NCBI GenBank assembly: GCA_965218075.1
Contig: CBDCJZ010000003.1
Location: forward strand, 682,001 to 746,000
DNA: 64,000 nt
Source: JANQHO01 sp965218075
GTDB lineage: Bacteria > Bacteroidota > Bacteroidia > Flavobacteriales > Schleiferiaceae
Direction of reading: 5' to 3'
This document shows positions 28,596-37,757 of the stretch, one piece after another. Numbering within the stretch: the first letter of the stretch is position 1; each line of letters opens with the position of its first letter. The notes under the pieces are model-generated. The model was not told the origin of the DNA and did not search any database. It was given only the letters and a program-made list of their open reading frames with translations. A program made the position numbers and the translations under genes.

Positions 28596-31500
28596 ATGAA
28601 AACTTTCAACTCAATTAATCTTTCCTCTATCTTTCCTCTATCTTTCCTCTATCTTTTATTATTGTTTGGAGGCTTTTCCACAAAAGCCCAAAATTATATT
28701 TACAATATAAACGGCCCTACCAGAGGACAAGGGGCACTTTTGAATACAGAATCAGTCAGCGATACTTTGTCGGGGTGGACTAAAGTTCACCGCAATAATG
28801 CCGGAGGAGGTGCATCGGTCAATAGCTGGTCTTCAGCTCAAAGCATTGGCTTTCCCTTTTCTTTTTACGGCAGTCCAGCTACTCATTTCTGTGTGAGCAA
28901 GAACTATCTGTTGACCTTTGACACCACAGTTGCGGGAACCACTGTGAACAGTAGTATCACCACTGACAATACGGCTTTACCCAACGCCAATCTTCCCGAC
29001 CATACCATCGCTTATTTTTGGGGTGCTTTTACTCCGCCGCTTGAGGGAGGCAGTAACGTCTGGATGAAGATTTTTGGCACAGCTCCCAATCGCCAGCTTT
29101 GGATTAAGAATTATCACTATAAATACGAGGATCAGCCTTGGAGCGAGAACTTTGTAGTCTTGGAAGAAACTACCCATAAGATTTATGTAGTGAGTGGCCG
29201 ATGGAGACATTCAATAAAAGGAAGCTATACGGTGGGTGTTCAGCTCGATGCCACCATGGCCTCGCAGCACCCACAATCGCCTAATATCAGTGCTATTAAT
29301 GGAATGCCAGTACCTAGCAGTAGTGTAGCATCAATTGCAAAATATTACGAATTCACTCCTTTTACCCGAATAAATGACGACGCAGGTATCGTCAGCTTAG
29401 ACAACCCAATTAGCCCGGTTGCTTCTGGTTCCCAGTCAATTCAGGTGAGTATTAAAAATTATGGGCTCAACAACCTGGACAGTGTAAGAGTGAACTGGAG
29501 TGCTGATGGAGTAGCTCAAGCTCCTTACAGCTGGCTGGGAAATTTGGCTTCTGATGCCGTTGCTGTTGCCGTTAACATTGGCAGCTACAATTTTGCAACA
29601 GTAGCTTCTACCCTAAAGATTTGGATCAGTAATCCCAATGGCAACCCCGATAACAATACGTCAAATGACACACTAGAAGTTTCGTTGTTTGTTTGCAGGC
29701 TACTTTCGGGAGCTTATACTCTTGGCGGACCAGCTGGCTCGAATAATTTCCCAGATTTTGGTTCTCTTGCGGCTGTTCTTAACAGTTGTGGTGGTATTGC
29801 GGGTCCCTTAAAGATTAACATAGCCCCTGGAACTTATACAGAGAACTTTGTATTGCGTAATATCAGCGGTGTAAGCCAAGCCAATACGATTACTATTGAC
29901 GGTGGAGATACATCGCTGGTTACTCTCGCTCAAGACAGCTTGACACATAACATTACCGTGGTCTTTGACAGTATCAGCCATGTCACCTTGAAGAATATAA
30001 CTATCAAAAACATCCAAAATGTAGAAATTACATGGGGAGTACACCTGGAACGTACCAACCACATAGTAATTGATTCCTGCCTGATTAAGCGACCAGTGAG
30101 CGCAGAATTTAGCATGGGGAGTATTATAGGCGCCACTACCTATATTGACCAGAAGCCTATAATTCCGAACAATCACCTGACTATTTCTAATAACACTATT
30201 ATGGGAGGTTCTTATGGAGTGGCTTTGCTAGTAGGAGGCGATACGAATAATCGCAATCTGAGCAACCACATCCTGCATAACCGTTTTAGTGATATTAACC
30301 TTATTGGTATGCTTATGAGGGACGCGGACAGCCTGATTATCTCGGACAATGTGATTGAAAACACCAATAGTAGTTCTGCCTATGACATCTATTGCCTAAA
30401 TATTATGGACTTTGAAATTACTGCAAATAACCTGTTCGATTGCGGGGACGAGGGGATAGTAATTTCTGGAGGCAGCTCCAGTGGAACAGCCCGCTCACTA
30501 ATTGCCAACAATATGGTTTATGCTCCTGATGCGGCCATTAGGATGACAGGAAACAACTCGAATGTGAATATTTATCACAATACGGCTGTGGGTCTTCCTG
30601 CTATGGAGTTTACTGGCAATAGCAATTCTGATATGAGTTTCTACAACAACATTTTCAGCAACCCAAGTGGAGTAGCTTTAGATGCTTTATCGAGCTTACC
30701 ATCGACCATCGATATCGACTACAACCTCTATCACTATCAGGCAAGTGGGAACATCGCAAGGGACAGTTCGAGCTATAGTAGCCTAGCCGCTTGGCAAGCA
30801 GCTAAACCTGCACTCAATGCCCATTCTGTGGAAGGTGATCCAGTATTTGTAAGGGAATGGCCCCCTGCCGACCTACATGTATTAGACTCTTTGGCCAATG
30901 ATACAGGTGACAATTCTGTGGGTATCTATGTCGATATTGATGGCGATCGCCGTCCACTACCTCCTTCCACCAAGGTGGATATAGGCGCTGATGAATACCA
31001 TCCAGCAACTTGTTTGCCTTCATCGGGTTTATCTACCTCAGCTATAGGACAAACAACAGCCCAACTGAGCTGGACTATGGGCGGGGCTTCAAATTGGAAT
31101 ATCGAATATGGACCTCAGAGCTTTATTCCAGGCTTGGGAATTTTTGTGTACAATGTCCCTAACCCTTACATTTTAACAGGTTTAAATCCCGGCACCGATT
31201 ATGATTTCTACGTACAGGACAGCTGTGGCATAGGCGATGTGAGCATCTGGAAGGGTCCTTTTTACTTTGCTACGCTCTGCCCTTCTTTATCTGCTGCTAC
31301 TTTGCCGATTGTCGAAGATTTTGAGTCAGCATCTGGTACTTATCTGCAAAACCAAGAGGTGCTTTGTGCTCCCACCTATAAATGGAACTATGAGACCTCC
31401 CTTGCCAGCGATGGTCGCCTGAGATTTGCTGTGCCGGGCTTTGCCAATAATGGAAGCTCAGCTGCAACCTTGGATAGAGTGTCATCAGGAGGTACAGTTA

Positions 31501-34500
31501 CCAATTATTTGATCCTAACAGCTGATTTGAGCAGTTACAGCAGTTCGAGTATTCTGGGGCTGGAATTCAGCTATATGCATCACTCAGAAGAAAGCCATGC
31601 TAATGACAGAGTATGGATACGGGGCAGCAACACAGATGCCTGGGTGGAAATTTACGATCTATATACCAATCAGGGCACAGCAGGTATCTACAATCAGGTA
31701 ATTAGCTTAGACATTGACTCTATCCTCGCAAATGCTATCCCTCCTCAAAGAGTCTCTTCTACTTTTCAAGTCCGATTCGGACAAGAAGATACTAGTCCCG
31801 CTAATTCCACCACAGGAACTGACGGCTATTCTTTTGATGACATTACCATTCGGGAAGTATGGTGTCCCTATCCTTCATCTTTGATGGCAAGCAATATTAC
31901 AGACAGCTCCACTACTTTCTCATGGACAACAGGTGGCGCTTCCAATTGGAATTTGGAATATGGTAAAGCAGGTTTTACCCCAGGAACAGGTAATTTCTTA
32001 TATAATGTGTCTAATCCTCATATTTTAAGTGGACTATCACCTAACACGGGCTATGAGTTTTACGTACAAGACAGCTGCGGGGTGGACACTGTAAGTGGAT
32101 GGGCAGGACCGGTTTTCTTTGGTACTAGCTGCGTTACTTTATCTGCTGCTACTTTGCCGATTGTCGAAGATTTTGAGTCGGCATCTGGTACTTATCAGCG
32201 AAACCGAAATGTGCTTTGTTATCCTACCTATAAATGGAGCTATGAGACCTCCTTTGCTGATGAAGGTCGTTTGAGGTTTGCTGTAAGTGGCTTTGCCAAC
32301 AATGGCAGCTCGGCAGCTACCTTGGATAAAGTGGCATCAGGAGGTACAGTTACCAATTATCTGATCCTAACAGCTGATTTGAGCAGTTACAGCAGTTCGA
32401 GTGCTCTGGAACTGGAATTCAGCTATATGCATCACGGAGAAGAAAACAATCCTAACGACAGAGTATGGATACAGGGCAGCAACACAGATTCCTGGGTGCA
32501 AATTTACGATCTGCATGCCAATCAGGGCACATCAGGCATCTACAATCAGGTGATTGGCTTAGACATTGACTCCATCCTCGCAAATGCTACTCCTCCCCAA
32601 AGAGTCTCCTCTACTTTTCAAATCCGCTTTGGACAAGAAGATAATTATTCCGCTACTTCCCCCACAGGAACTGACGGCTATTCTTTTGATGACATTGCCA
32701 TTCGGGAAACCTGTCCAAGCCCTACCAAGCTAACAGCTACCAATATTACTCAAACCAACGCTACGCTCTCCTGGGTTGCTGGCGGGGCTTCTAACTGGGA
32801 CTTGGAATATGGTCTTTCTGGATTTATTCCGGGACGTGGCACTCAGATTCACACGACCATCCCTTCTTATACTGTGAGCGGCTTGACACCCGGAATGGCT
32901 TATGATTTCTATGTTCGGAGTAGTTGTGGGCTGGGCCATGCAAGTAGCTGGGCTGGTCCTAATGCTTTTACCACCCTTTCAGCCACTTTGCCCTGTCCAG
33001 CCCCTTCGTCATTGTTGGCTACCCAGATTACTCAAACCAGCGCTAGGCTCTCCTGGGTTACGGGTGGGGCTGCTAAATGGAACCTGGAATGGGGTATAGT
33101 TAATTTTGCTCTAGGAAGCGGTAATTTCTTACCTAATGTGGCACCTACTCACTATACTTTAAGCGGTCTAATTCCCGGCACCTCTTATCAATTCTATGTT
33201 CGGGATAGCTGTGGGATAAGTCATGTGAGTAGCTGGGCTGGCCCTCATGTTTTTACCACCCTTTCAGCCACTTTGCCCTGTCCAGTCCCTTCGTCATTGT
33301 TGGCTTCCAATATTACTCAGACCAGTGCTACGCTCTCCTGGATTATGGGTGGGGCTTCTAATTGGGATTTGGAATATGGTCTTTCGGGATTTACTCTGGG
33401 AAGTGGCACTCGGATTTCCACAACTACCCCTTCTTATGCTGTGAGCGGTTTGACGCCTGGAACGGATTATGATTTCTATGTTCGGGATAGCTGTGGAGTA
33501 GGCTATGTGAGTAGCTGGGCCGGTCCTCATACTTTTACTACTCTTTCGGCCATTTTGCCCTGTCCAGCCCCGTCGTCATTGGGAACTTCCAATATTACTC
33601 AAACCAACGCTAGGCTTTGGTGGATGTCAGGTGGGACTTCTACTTCTAATTGGGATTTGGAATATGGCCTTTCGGGATTTACTCTGGGACAGGGTACTCG
33701 GATTTCCACGACTACCCCTTCTTATACTGTGAGCGGCTTGACGTCTGGAACGGATCATGATTTCTATGTTCAGGATAACTGTGGAATAGGTCATGTGAGC
33801 AGCTGGGCCGGTCCTCATACTTTTACTACTCTTTCGGCCATTTTGCCCTGTCTAGCCCCGTCGTCATTGGGAACTTCCAATATTACTCAGACCACCGCCA
33901 GGCTTTGGTGGATGTCAGGTGGGACTTCTACTTCTAATTGGGATTTGGAATATGGCCTTTCGGGATTTACTCTGGGACAGGGTACTCGGATTTCCACGAC
34001 TACCCCTTCTTATACTGTGAGCGGCTTGACGCCTGGAACGGATTATGATTTCTATGTTCGGGATAGCTGTGGAGTAGGCTATGTGAGTAGCTGGGCGGGT
34101 CTTTATACTTTTACCACCCTTTCAGCCACTTTGCCCTGTCCAGCCTCATCATTATTGAGAACTTCCAATATTACTCAAACCAACGCTAGGCTTTGGTGGA
34201 TGTCAGGTGGGACTTCTACTTCTAATTGGAATTTGGAATATGGTCTTTCGGGATTTACACTGGGAAGTGGCACTCGGATTTCCACAACTACCCCGATTAT
34301 TATGGCATCCTATTCTTATGCTGTGAGCGGCTTGACGCCTGGAACGGATTATGATTTCTATGTTCGGGATAGCTGTGGAGTAGGTCATGTGAGTAGCTGG
34401 GCCGGTCCTCATACTTTTAGGACTCTTGGCTGTCTGGCTCCCACAGGGTTGAACCTCCACACTATTACTGAAATCACCGCTACTGTGAGCTGGACTAGCG

Positions 34501-34970
34501 GTGGAGCTTCGAATTGGAACATTGAGTATGGGCCTATAAACTTTCCTCTGGGAAGCGGTATTTTCTTATACAATGTGTCTAGTCCTCGCATTTTAAGGGG
34601 CTTGAAGCCTAACACCTTTTATGATGTTTATGTACAGGACAGTTGCAATGTGGGCAATGTGAGCAATTGGGTAGGACCCTTGTCTATTAAAACCATTATT
34701 GGTATAGATGAGCTTCTCGAGCGCTCATTTCGCATTTATCCAAATCCTAGTGAAGGAGTTTTCAAGCTGGAGTTTAACTCCTCTCTCGGGGAGGATATGG
34801 AGATCCGTATCACTAATATGATGGGACAAATAGTCTTGGAAGATGAGATTGAGAGTTTCAGCGGAAGCTACAGAAAAAGGCTAGAGATGGGGGATTATGG
34901 CAGTGGAATATACCTATTGCAGCTGATTACTGAAAAGGCTACTGTGAACCGACGTATCATTTTGCGGTGA
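28596..34970 (+). CDS. Giant mosaic T9SS-secreted surface protein (2124 aa), giant gene 6
   Basis: This is the most divergent complete member. Its signal peptide ends FSTKAQ, and the N-terminal domain plus the first half of the beta-helix differ clearly from the paralogues, apart from a near-identical tract around 28810-29000. From about 30340 onward the DNA again matches the other genes closely. Layout after the beta-helix: FN3 A (from ~803, of the CLPSSGL type seen in gene 3), MAM-like (895-1088), FN3, MAM-like (1180-1371), seven FN3 domains and the T9SS tail. FN3 copies 4 and 5 of the final block (about 33540-34110) are near-identical neighbours. The sixth FN3 of that block carries an extra IIMASYS insertion near 34295. 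It is the last gene of the array; the spacer behind it is unrelated to the others. Confidence 0.93.
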   Translation: MKTFNSINLSSIFPLSFLYLLLLFGGFSTKAQNYIYNINGPTRGQGALLNTESVSDTLSGWTKVHRNNAGGGASVNSWSSAQSIGFPFSFYGSPATHFCVSKNYLLTFDTTVAGTTVNSSITTDNTALPNANLPDHTIAYFWGAFTPPLEGGSNVWMKIFGTAPNRQLWIKNYHYKYEDQPWSENFVVLEETTHKIYVVSGRWRHSIKGSYTVGVQLDATMASQHPQSPNISAINGMPVPSSSVASIAKYYEFTPFTRINDDAGIVSLDNPISPVASGSQSIQVSIKNYGLNNLDSVRVNWSADGVAQAPYSWLGNLASDAVAVAVNIGSYNFATVASTLKIWISNPNGNPDNNTSNDTLEVSLFVCRLLSGAYTLGGPAGSNNFPDFGSLAAVLNSCGGIAGPLKINIAPGTYTENFVLRNISGVSQANTITIDGGDTSLVTLAQDSLTHNITVVFDSISHVTLKNITIKNIQNVEITWGVHLERTNHIVIDSCLIKRPVSAEFSMGSIIGATTYIDQKPIIPNNHLTISNNTIMGGSYGVALLVGGDTNNRNLSNHILHNRFSDINLIGMLMRDADSLIISDNVIENTNSSSAYDIYCLNIMDFEITANNLFDCGDEGIVISGGSSSGTARSLIANNMVYAPDAAIRMTGNNSNVNIYHNTAVGLPAMEFTGNSNSDMSFYNNIFSNPSGVALDALSSLPSTIDIDYNLYHYQASGNIARDSSSYSSLAAWQAAKPALNAHSVEGDPVFVREWPPADLHVLDSLANDTGDNSVGIYVDIDGDRRPLPPSTKVDIGADEYHPATCLPSSGLSTSAIGQTTAQLSWTMGGASNWNIEYGPQSFIPGLGIFVYNVPNPYILTGLNPGTDYDFYVQDSCGIGDVSIWKGPFYFATLCPSLSAATLPIVEDFESASGTYLQNQEVLCAPTYKWNYETSLASDGRLRFAVPGFANNGSSAATLDRVSSGGTVTNYLILTADLSSYSSSSILGLEFSYMHHSEESHANDRVWIRGSNTDAWVEIYDLYTNQGTAGIYNQVISLDIDSILANAIPPQRVSSTFQVRFGQEDTSPANSTTGTDGYSFDDITIREVWCPYPSSLMASNITDSSTTFSWTTGGASNWNLEYGKAGFTPGTGNFLYNVSNPHILSGLSPNTGYEFYVQDSCGVDTVSGWAGPVFFGTSCVTLSAATLPIVEDFESASGTYQRNRNVLCYPTYKWSYETSFADEGRLRFAVSGFANNGSSAATLDKVASGGTVTNYLILTADLSSYSSSSALELEFSYMHHGEENNPNDRVWIQGSNTDSWVQIYDLHANQGTSGIYNQVIGLDIDSILANATPPQRVSSTFQIRFGQEDNYSATSPTGTDGYSFDDIAIRETCPSPTKLTATNITQTNATLSWVAGGASNWDLEYGLSGFIPGRGTQIHTTIPSYTVSGLTPGMAYDFYVRSSCGLGHASSWAGPNAFTTLSATLPCPAPSSLLATQITQTSARLSWVTGGAAKWNLEWGIVNFALGSGNFLPNVAPTHYTLSGLIPGTSYQFYVRDSCGISHVSSWAGPHVFTTLSATLPCPVPSSLLASNITQTSATLSWIMGGASNWDLEYGLSGFTLGSGTRISTTTPSYAVSGLTPGTDYDFYVRDSCGVGYVSSWAGPHTFTTLSAILPCPAPSSLGTSNITQTNARLWWMSGGTSTSNWDLEYGLSGFTLGQGTRISTTTPSYTVSGLTSGTDHDFYVQDNCGIGHVSSWAGPHTFTTLSAILPCLAPSSLGTSNITQTTARLWWMSGGTSTSNWDLEYGLSGFTLGQGTRISTTTPSYTVSGLTPGTDYDFYVRDSCGVGYVSSWAGLYTFTTLSATLPCPASSLLRTSNITQTNARLWWMSGGTSTSNWNLEYGLSGFTLGSGTRISTTTPIIMASYSYAVSGLTPGTDYDFYVRDSCGVGHVSSWAGPHTFRTLGCLAPTGLNLHTITEITATVSWTSGGASNWNIEYGPINFPLGSGIFLYNVSSPRILRGLKPNTFYDVYVQDSCNVGNVSNWVGPLSIKTIIGIDELLERSFRIYPNPSEGVFKLEFNSSLGEDMEIRITNMMGQIVLEDEIESFSGSYRKRLEMGDYGSGIYLLQLITEKATVNRRIILR
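28620..28656 (+). repeat. Variant 11-bp tandem repeat in signal-peptide codons of giant gene 6
   Basis: There are three copies of CTTTCCTCTAT plus CTTT. The unit has the same length and position as in the other genes but a different base (TAT for TTT) in every copy, so the array was homogenised separately. Confidence 0.88.
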
Positions 34971-35048
34971 GAAGTAGCAAAGCTTTTGCTATAGATTCTT
35001 GCTGGATTTGCGTATTCCCCTAAACTTGACATTTGATCTAGGGCTCTG

Positions 35049-35116
35049 ACTTGTCTGGCTCCTTTGGCTTTGTTGGCTTCCAATATTACTCAACCAATGC
35101 TTATACTGTCGGGGAG
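35049..35116 (+). pseudogene. Relic of an FN3 module in the spacer
   Basis: About 68 bp around GGCTTCCAATATTACTCA translate to CLAPLALLASNITQ and match the start of FN3 repeats (CPAPSSLLASNITQ) in the giant genes. A base is lost after ITQ and the rest is unrecognisable. It is not connected to the gene upstream, so another giant gene or fragment once stood here. Confidence 0.6.
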
Positions 35117-35171
35117 GGTAAGGAACAATTAATGTCTATGCTTTATTCATTAAAAATAATTTACATATTTA

Positions 35172-35204
35172 TTTGGATCCTAATAAGAATGATATATATA
35201 TTTG
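35172..35204 (+). promoter_or_regulatory. Candidate promoter of the first barrel gene
   Basis: TTTG at 35172-35175 and a perfect TATATTTG at 35197-35204 are separated by 21 bp, matching the Bacteroidota consensus. The -7 box ends 39 bp before the ATG at 35244, so starts upstream of 35204 are unlikely. Confidence 0.6.
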
Positions 35205-35243
35205 CTTCCATTAAATAAAATAATAATAATAAATATTTGTAAG

Positions 35244-36158
35244 ATGAAAAAGATTACTTATTTTTTAGTGCTGGCAATTCTTCTGCTAATGGTAGAGAGT
35301 GAGTCGAGTGCTCAAGTGTCAAAAAATGGTCATTCGGGATTTTATGTGGATCTTAGAATGGGTGTTTCCGCAGCAAGTGGGTTAGATGTGGAAAATTCCG
35401 ATAATGATGTTCCTACGAAGTACGACGGATTTTTGGGAGGGCATCCCAGTGACTGGGATCCAAAGCGCGAAAAATGGGAAACCACTTTTGACGGAACTCT
35501 TGGGGTTTTTGGTTCCGCACGAATTGGCTATGTTTTTCCTTGGAAGCTCAAGGAGTTTGTCGGTCTACGAGCAGAGTTGGAATACCTGTTTCATTCTGCG
35601 GATTATGATCAGAGAAGCGTCATTATAGGTACAGCAGATGTTACTGAGCAAAAACAGCACCAGGAGCTTGCTAAGGGAGAGCAAGTCATGAGTAATATAG
35701 TGGCTAATGCTGTATTGGTGAATGGGTTTGTAGATTTCGAGACAGAATCTCGCTGGACTCCTTACTTGGGTGCGGGCATTGGCTTTGCGAAGGTCAAAGT
35801 TGATGCAGACTCCTATTTTGCTCGCCATCACGATCCCAAAGATATTAAGACGGATTTGACCGAGGAACAAAAGCAGCTTTTGGCTGGTACAACTACTATC
35901 TTAGATTCTCGCGCAAGAGACGAAGGGTTGATATGGCAGGGTGTTGGGGGTGTTAATTATGCTCTGAGTGACCAGTCGATCTTGTCTTTTGAGTTGCGCT
36001 ATGTACAAATGCCGGCTTTTAGGTCTGATCAAGAATACTTTCAATTGCGCTCGCACGAATCACGGCATGAACCAGGAGGGACAGTGGTAATGCACCGCCA
36101 CGAAATCGAAAATATCAACTCATTTGGAGGAAGTATTGGTCTAAAGTTTTACTTCTAG
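35244..36158 (+). CDS. Outer-membrane beta-barrel protein, paralogue 1
   Basis: The protein has 304 residues with a signal peptide (MKKITYFLVLAILLL, cleavage after SSAQ near residue 24) and a predicted small beta-barrel: alternating strands with GFYVDLRMG, GSARIGY, LRAELEYLF, YLGAGIGFA, LSFELRYVQM and the C-terminal strand GSIGLKFYF ending in Phe, as outer-membrane barrels do. The frame is open 14 codons further upstream, but the MKK start fits the promoter and the signal peptide. It resembles the porin/Opa-like opacity protein superfamily; no ligand or transport role can be assigned. A diverged paralogue follows at 37758, created by the tandem duplication of the whole segment. Confidence 0.82.
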   Translation: MKKITYFLVLAILLLMVESESSAQVSKNGHSGFYVDLRMGVSAASGLDVENSDNDVPTKYDGFLGGHPSDWDPKREKWETTFDGTLGVFGSARIGYVFPWKLKEFVGLRAELEYLFHSADYDQRSVIIGTADVTEQKQHQELAKGEQVMSNIVANAVLVNGFVDFETESRWTPYLGAGIGFAKVKVDADSYFARHHDPKDIKTDLTEEQKQLLAGTTTILDSRARDEGLIWQGVGGVNYALSDQSILSFELRYVQMPAFRSDQEYFQLRSHESRHEPGGTVVMHRHEIENINSFGGSIGLKFYF

Positions 36159-36680
36159 GGGGCAAAATAATTTGACTTGCAAGGGCGTCTTTGGTTGAAA
36201 TGACGGCTTGGCGTGAAAAATTTTAGTTCTCGTTTGCCAATTTACCCTGGTCAAATTTGCTTATTTGCACGCTTGGATCTTAGATCTTCACAAAACAGAG
36301 GTGGTAGAATTTGTCTAAATTCACATTTACATTCTGAAAAGCACATCAGTTTTGTTATCTCTTAATTTATTGAATCAAAACTAGTTACAAAAATATTAGA
36401 TTTCTAAGCTAACTACGTCCATTCAAAAAATGGCCTCTAATGCAGCTATTTCACTTTCCTTTACTAATTGTTTTTCAAAAACCAAAAATAGTGTTACTGT
36501 TGGATGTGTTTTGACGATGAATAAGCCTGTGATAGATGTGTAAACTCCTTGAATTTGAAAAGATAATTACCCTCTTTCCAGAGGAGTTTTGGTTGGCATT
36601 AGCTCAAAAGTTGGGTTTTCAATTATGAAGATCGGTTATATTATAACTGTAATTATATTTATCTGGGAACTGATAAAATA
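36159..36680 (+). other. Spacer of duplicated copy 1, no gene seen
   Basis: This 522-bp stretch aligns with 38682-39283 downstream and holds many small insertions and deletions relative to it. A short reading frame present in the other copy (39035-39226) is broken here. I see no RNA gene or promoter of good quality. Confidence 0.6.
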
Positions 36681-36838
36681 ATGAGAACTAGTCGATTACG
36701 TTGGTTTTTGGCACATTTTTTATTATTTTACTTTTGGTATTAAGCTATGTTTACTTTAAAGGATGCTCGTGCCCTAGAGAAAATAAAGTTTGAGAACGTA
36801 TTGATGAGTCAAAAAATTGAGGAATCCGTATTAAAAAA
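36681..36838 (+). pseudogene. Truncated copy of the 5' end of the WD40 gene
   Basis: The sequence matches the first ~155 bp of the intact gene at 39284, starting ATGAGAACTAGTCG. One T is missing from the run after GGTTT, which breaks the frame, and further small indels follow (for example AAAGGATGC for AAGGATGC). The match stops abruptly at about 36838, where FN3-gene sequence begins. This is the junction of the tandem duplication. Confidence 0.85.
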
Positions 36839-37472
36839 AGCAGTCTAGTTCCCGGCATCTCTTATCAATTTTATGTTCGGGATAGCTGTGGAGTAGGTCA
36901 TGTGAGCAGCTGGGCCGATCCTCATACTTTTAGGACTCTTGGCTGTTTAGCTCCCACAGGGCTGAAGCTCGATACAATTACTGAAATCACCGCTACTGTG
37001 AGCTGGACTAGTGGTGGTGCTTCGAATTGGAACATTGAGTACGGGCCTATAAACTTTCCTCTGGGAAGCGGTATTTTCTTATACAATGTGTCTAGTCCTC
37101 ACACTTTAAGAAGCTTGAAGTCTAACACCAATTATGATGTCTATGTACAGGACAACTGCAATGTGAGCAATTGGGCAAGACCCTTGTCTATTCAAACTAT
37201 CGGTATAAATGAGCTTCTCGAGCGCTCACTTCGCATTTATCCAAATCCTATGTGAAGAAGTTTTCAAGCTGGAGTTTAGCTCCTCTCTCGGGGAGGAGAT
37301 GGAGATCCGTATCACTAATATGATGGGACAAATAGTCTTGGAAGATGAAATTGAGAGTTTCAGCGGAAGCTACAGAAAAAGGCTAGAGATGGGGACTTAT
37401 CGCAGTGGAGTATGCCTATTGCAGCTGATTACTGAAAGGGCTACTGTGAACCGACGTATCATTTTGCAGTGA
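36839..37472 (+). pseudogene. Frameshifted 3' fragment of a giant FN3/T9SS gene
   Basis: The fragment begins inside an FN3 domain (SSLVPGISYQFYVRDSCG), continues through the CLAPTGL-type last FN3 domain, and then the T9SS sorting domain. A one-base insertion (T at about 37251) in the codons for YPNPSEG creates TGA at 37253-37255; the remaining T9SS tail continues in another frame to 37472. It has no signal peptide or promoter and is joined directly to the WD40 remnant, so it is non-functional by itself. It could still act as a donor for gene conversion with the intact giant genes. Confidence 0.88.
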
Positions 37473-37551
37473 GAAAGTAGCAAAGCTTTTGCCATAAATT
37501 CTTGCTGGATTTGCGTATTCCCCTAAACTTGACATTTGATCTAGGACTCTG

Positions 37552-37619
37552 ACTTGTCTGGCTCCTTTGGCTTTGTTGGCTTCCAATATTACTCAACCAA
37601 TGCTTATGCTGTCGGGGAG
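37552..37619 (+). pseudogene. Second copy of the FN3 relic
   Basis: This is the duplicate of the relic at 35049-35116 with about two base changes, carried along by the segmental duplication. Confidence 0.6.
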
Positions 37620-37720
37620 GGTAAGGAACAATTAATGTCTATGCTTTATTCATTAAAAATAATTTACATATTTTTTACATATTTATGTAATGTTGGATCC
37701 ATTAATATATAATGATCTAG

Positions 37721-37728
37721 TACATTTG
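37721..37728 (+). promoter_or_regulatory. Candidate -7 box of the second barrel gene
   Basis: TACATTTG matches TAnnTTTG perfectly and lies 29 bp before the ATG. The nearest TTG (37693-37695) is 25 bp away, longer than usual, so this promoter may be weaker than that of paralogue 1. Confidence 0.45.
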
Positions 37729-37757
37729 CATTCATAAATTAATTAAATAATAAGAAA

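Noticed and set aside
489..34460. Many repeated antisense reading frames of 60-120 codons over the giant genes (proteins with MTYSTAIPNIKLIRLTR and similar)
   Set aside because: They recur wherever the same FN3 module recurs on the other strand, have no start signals of their own, and are by-products of codon use in the real genes.
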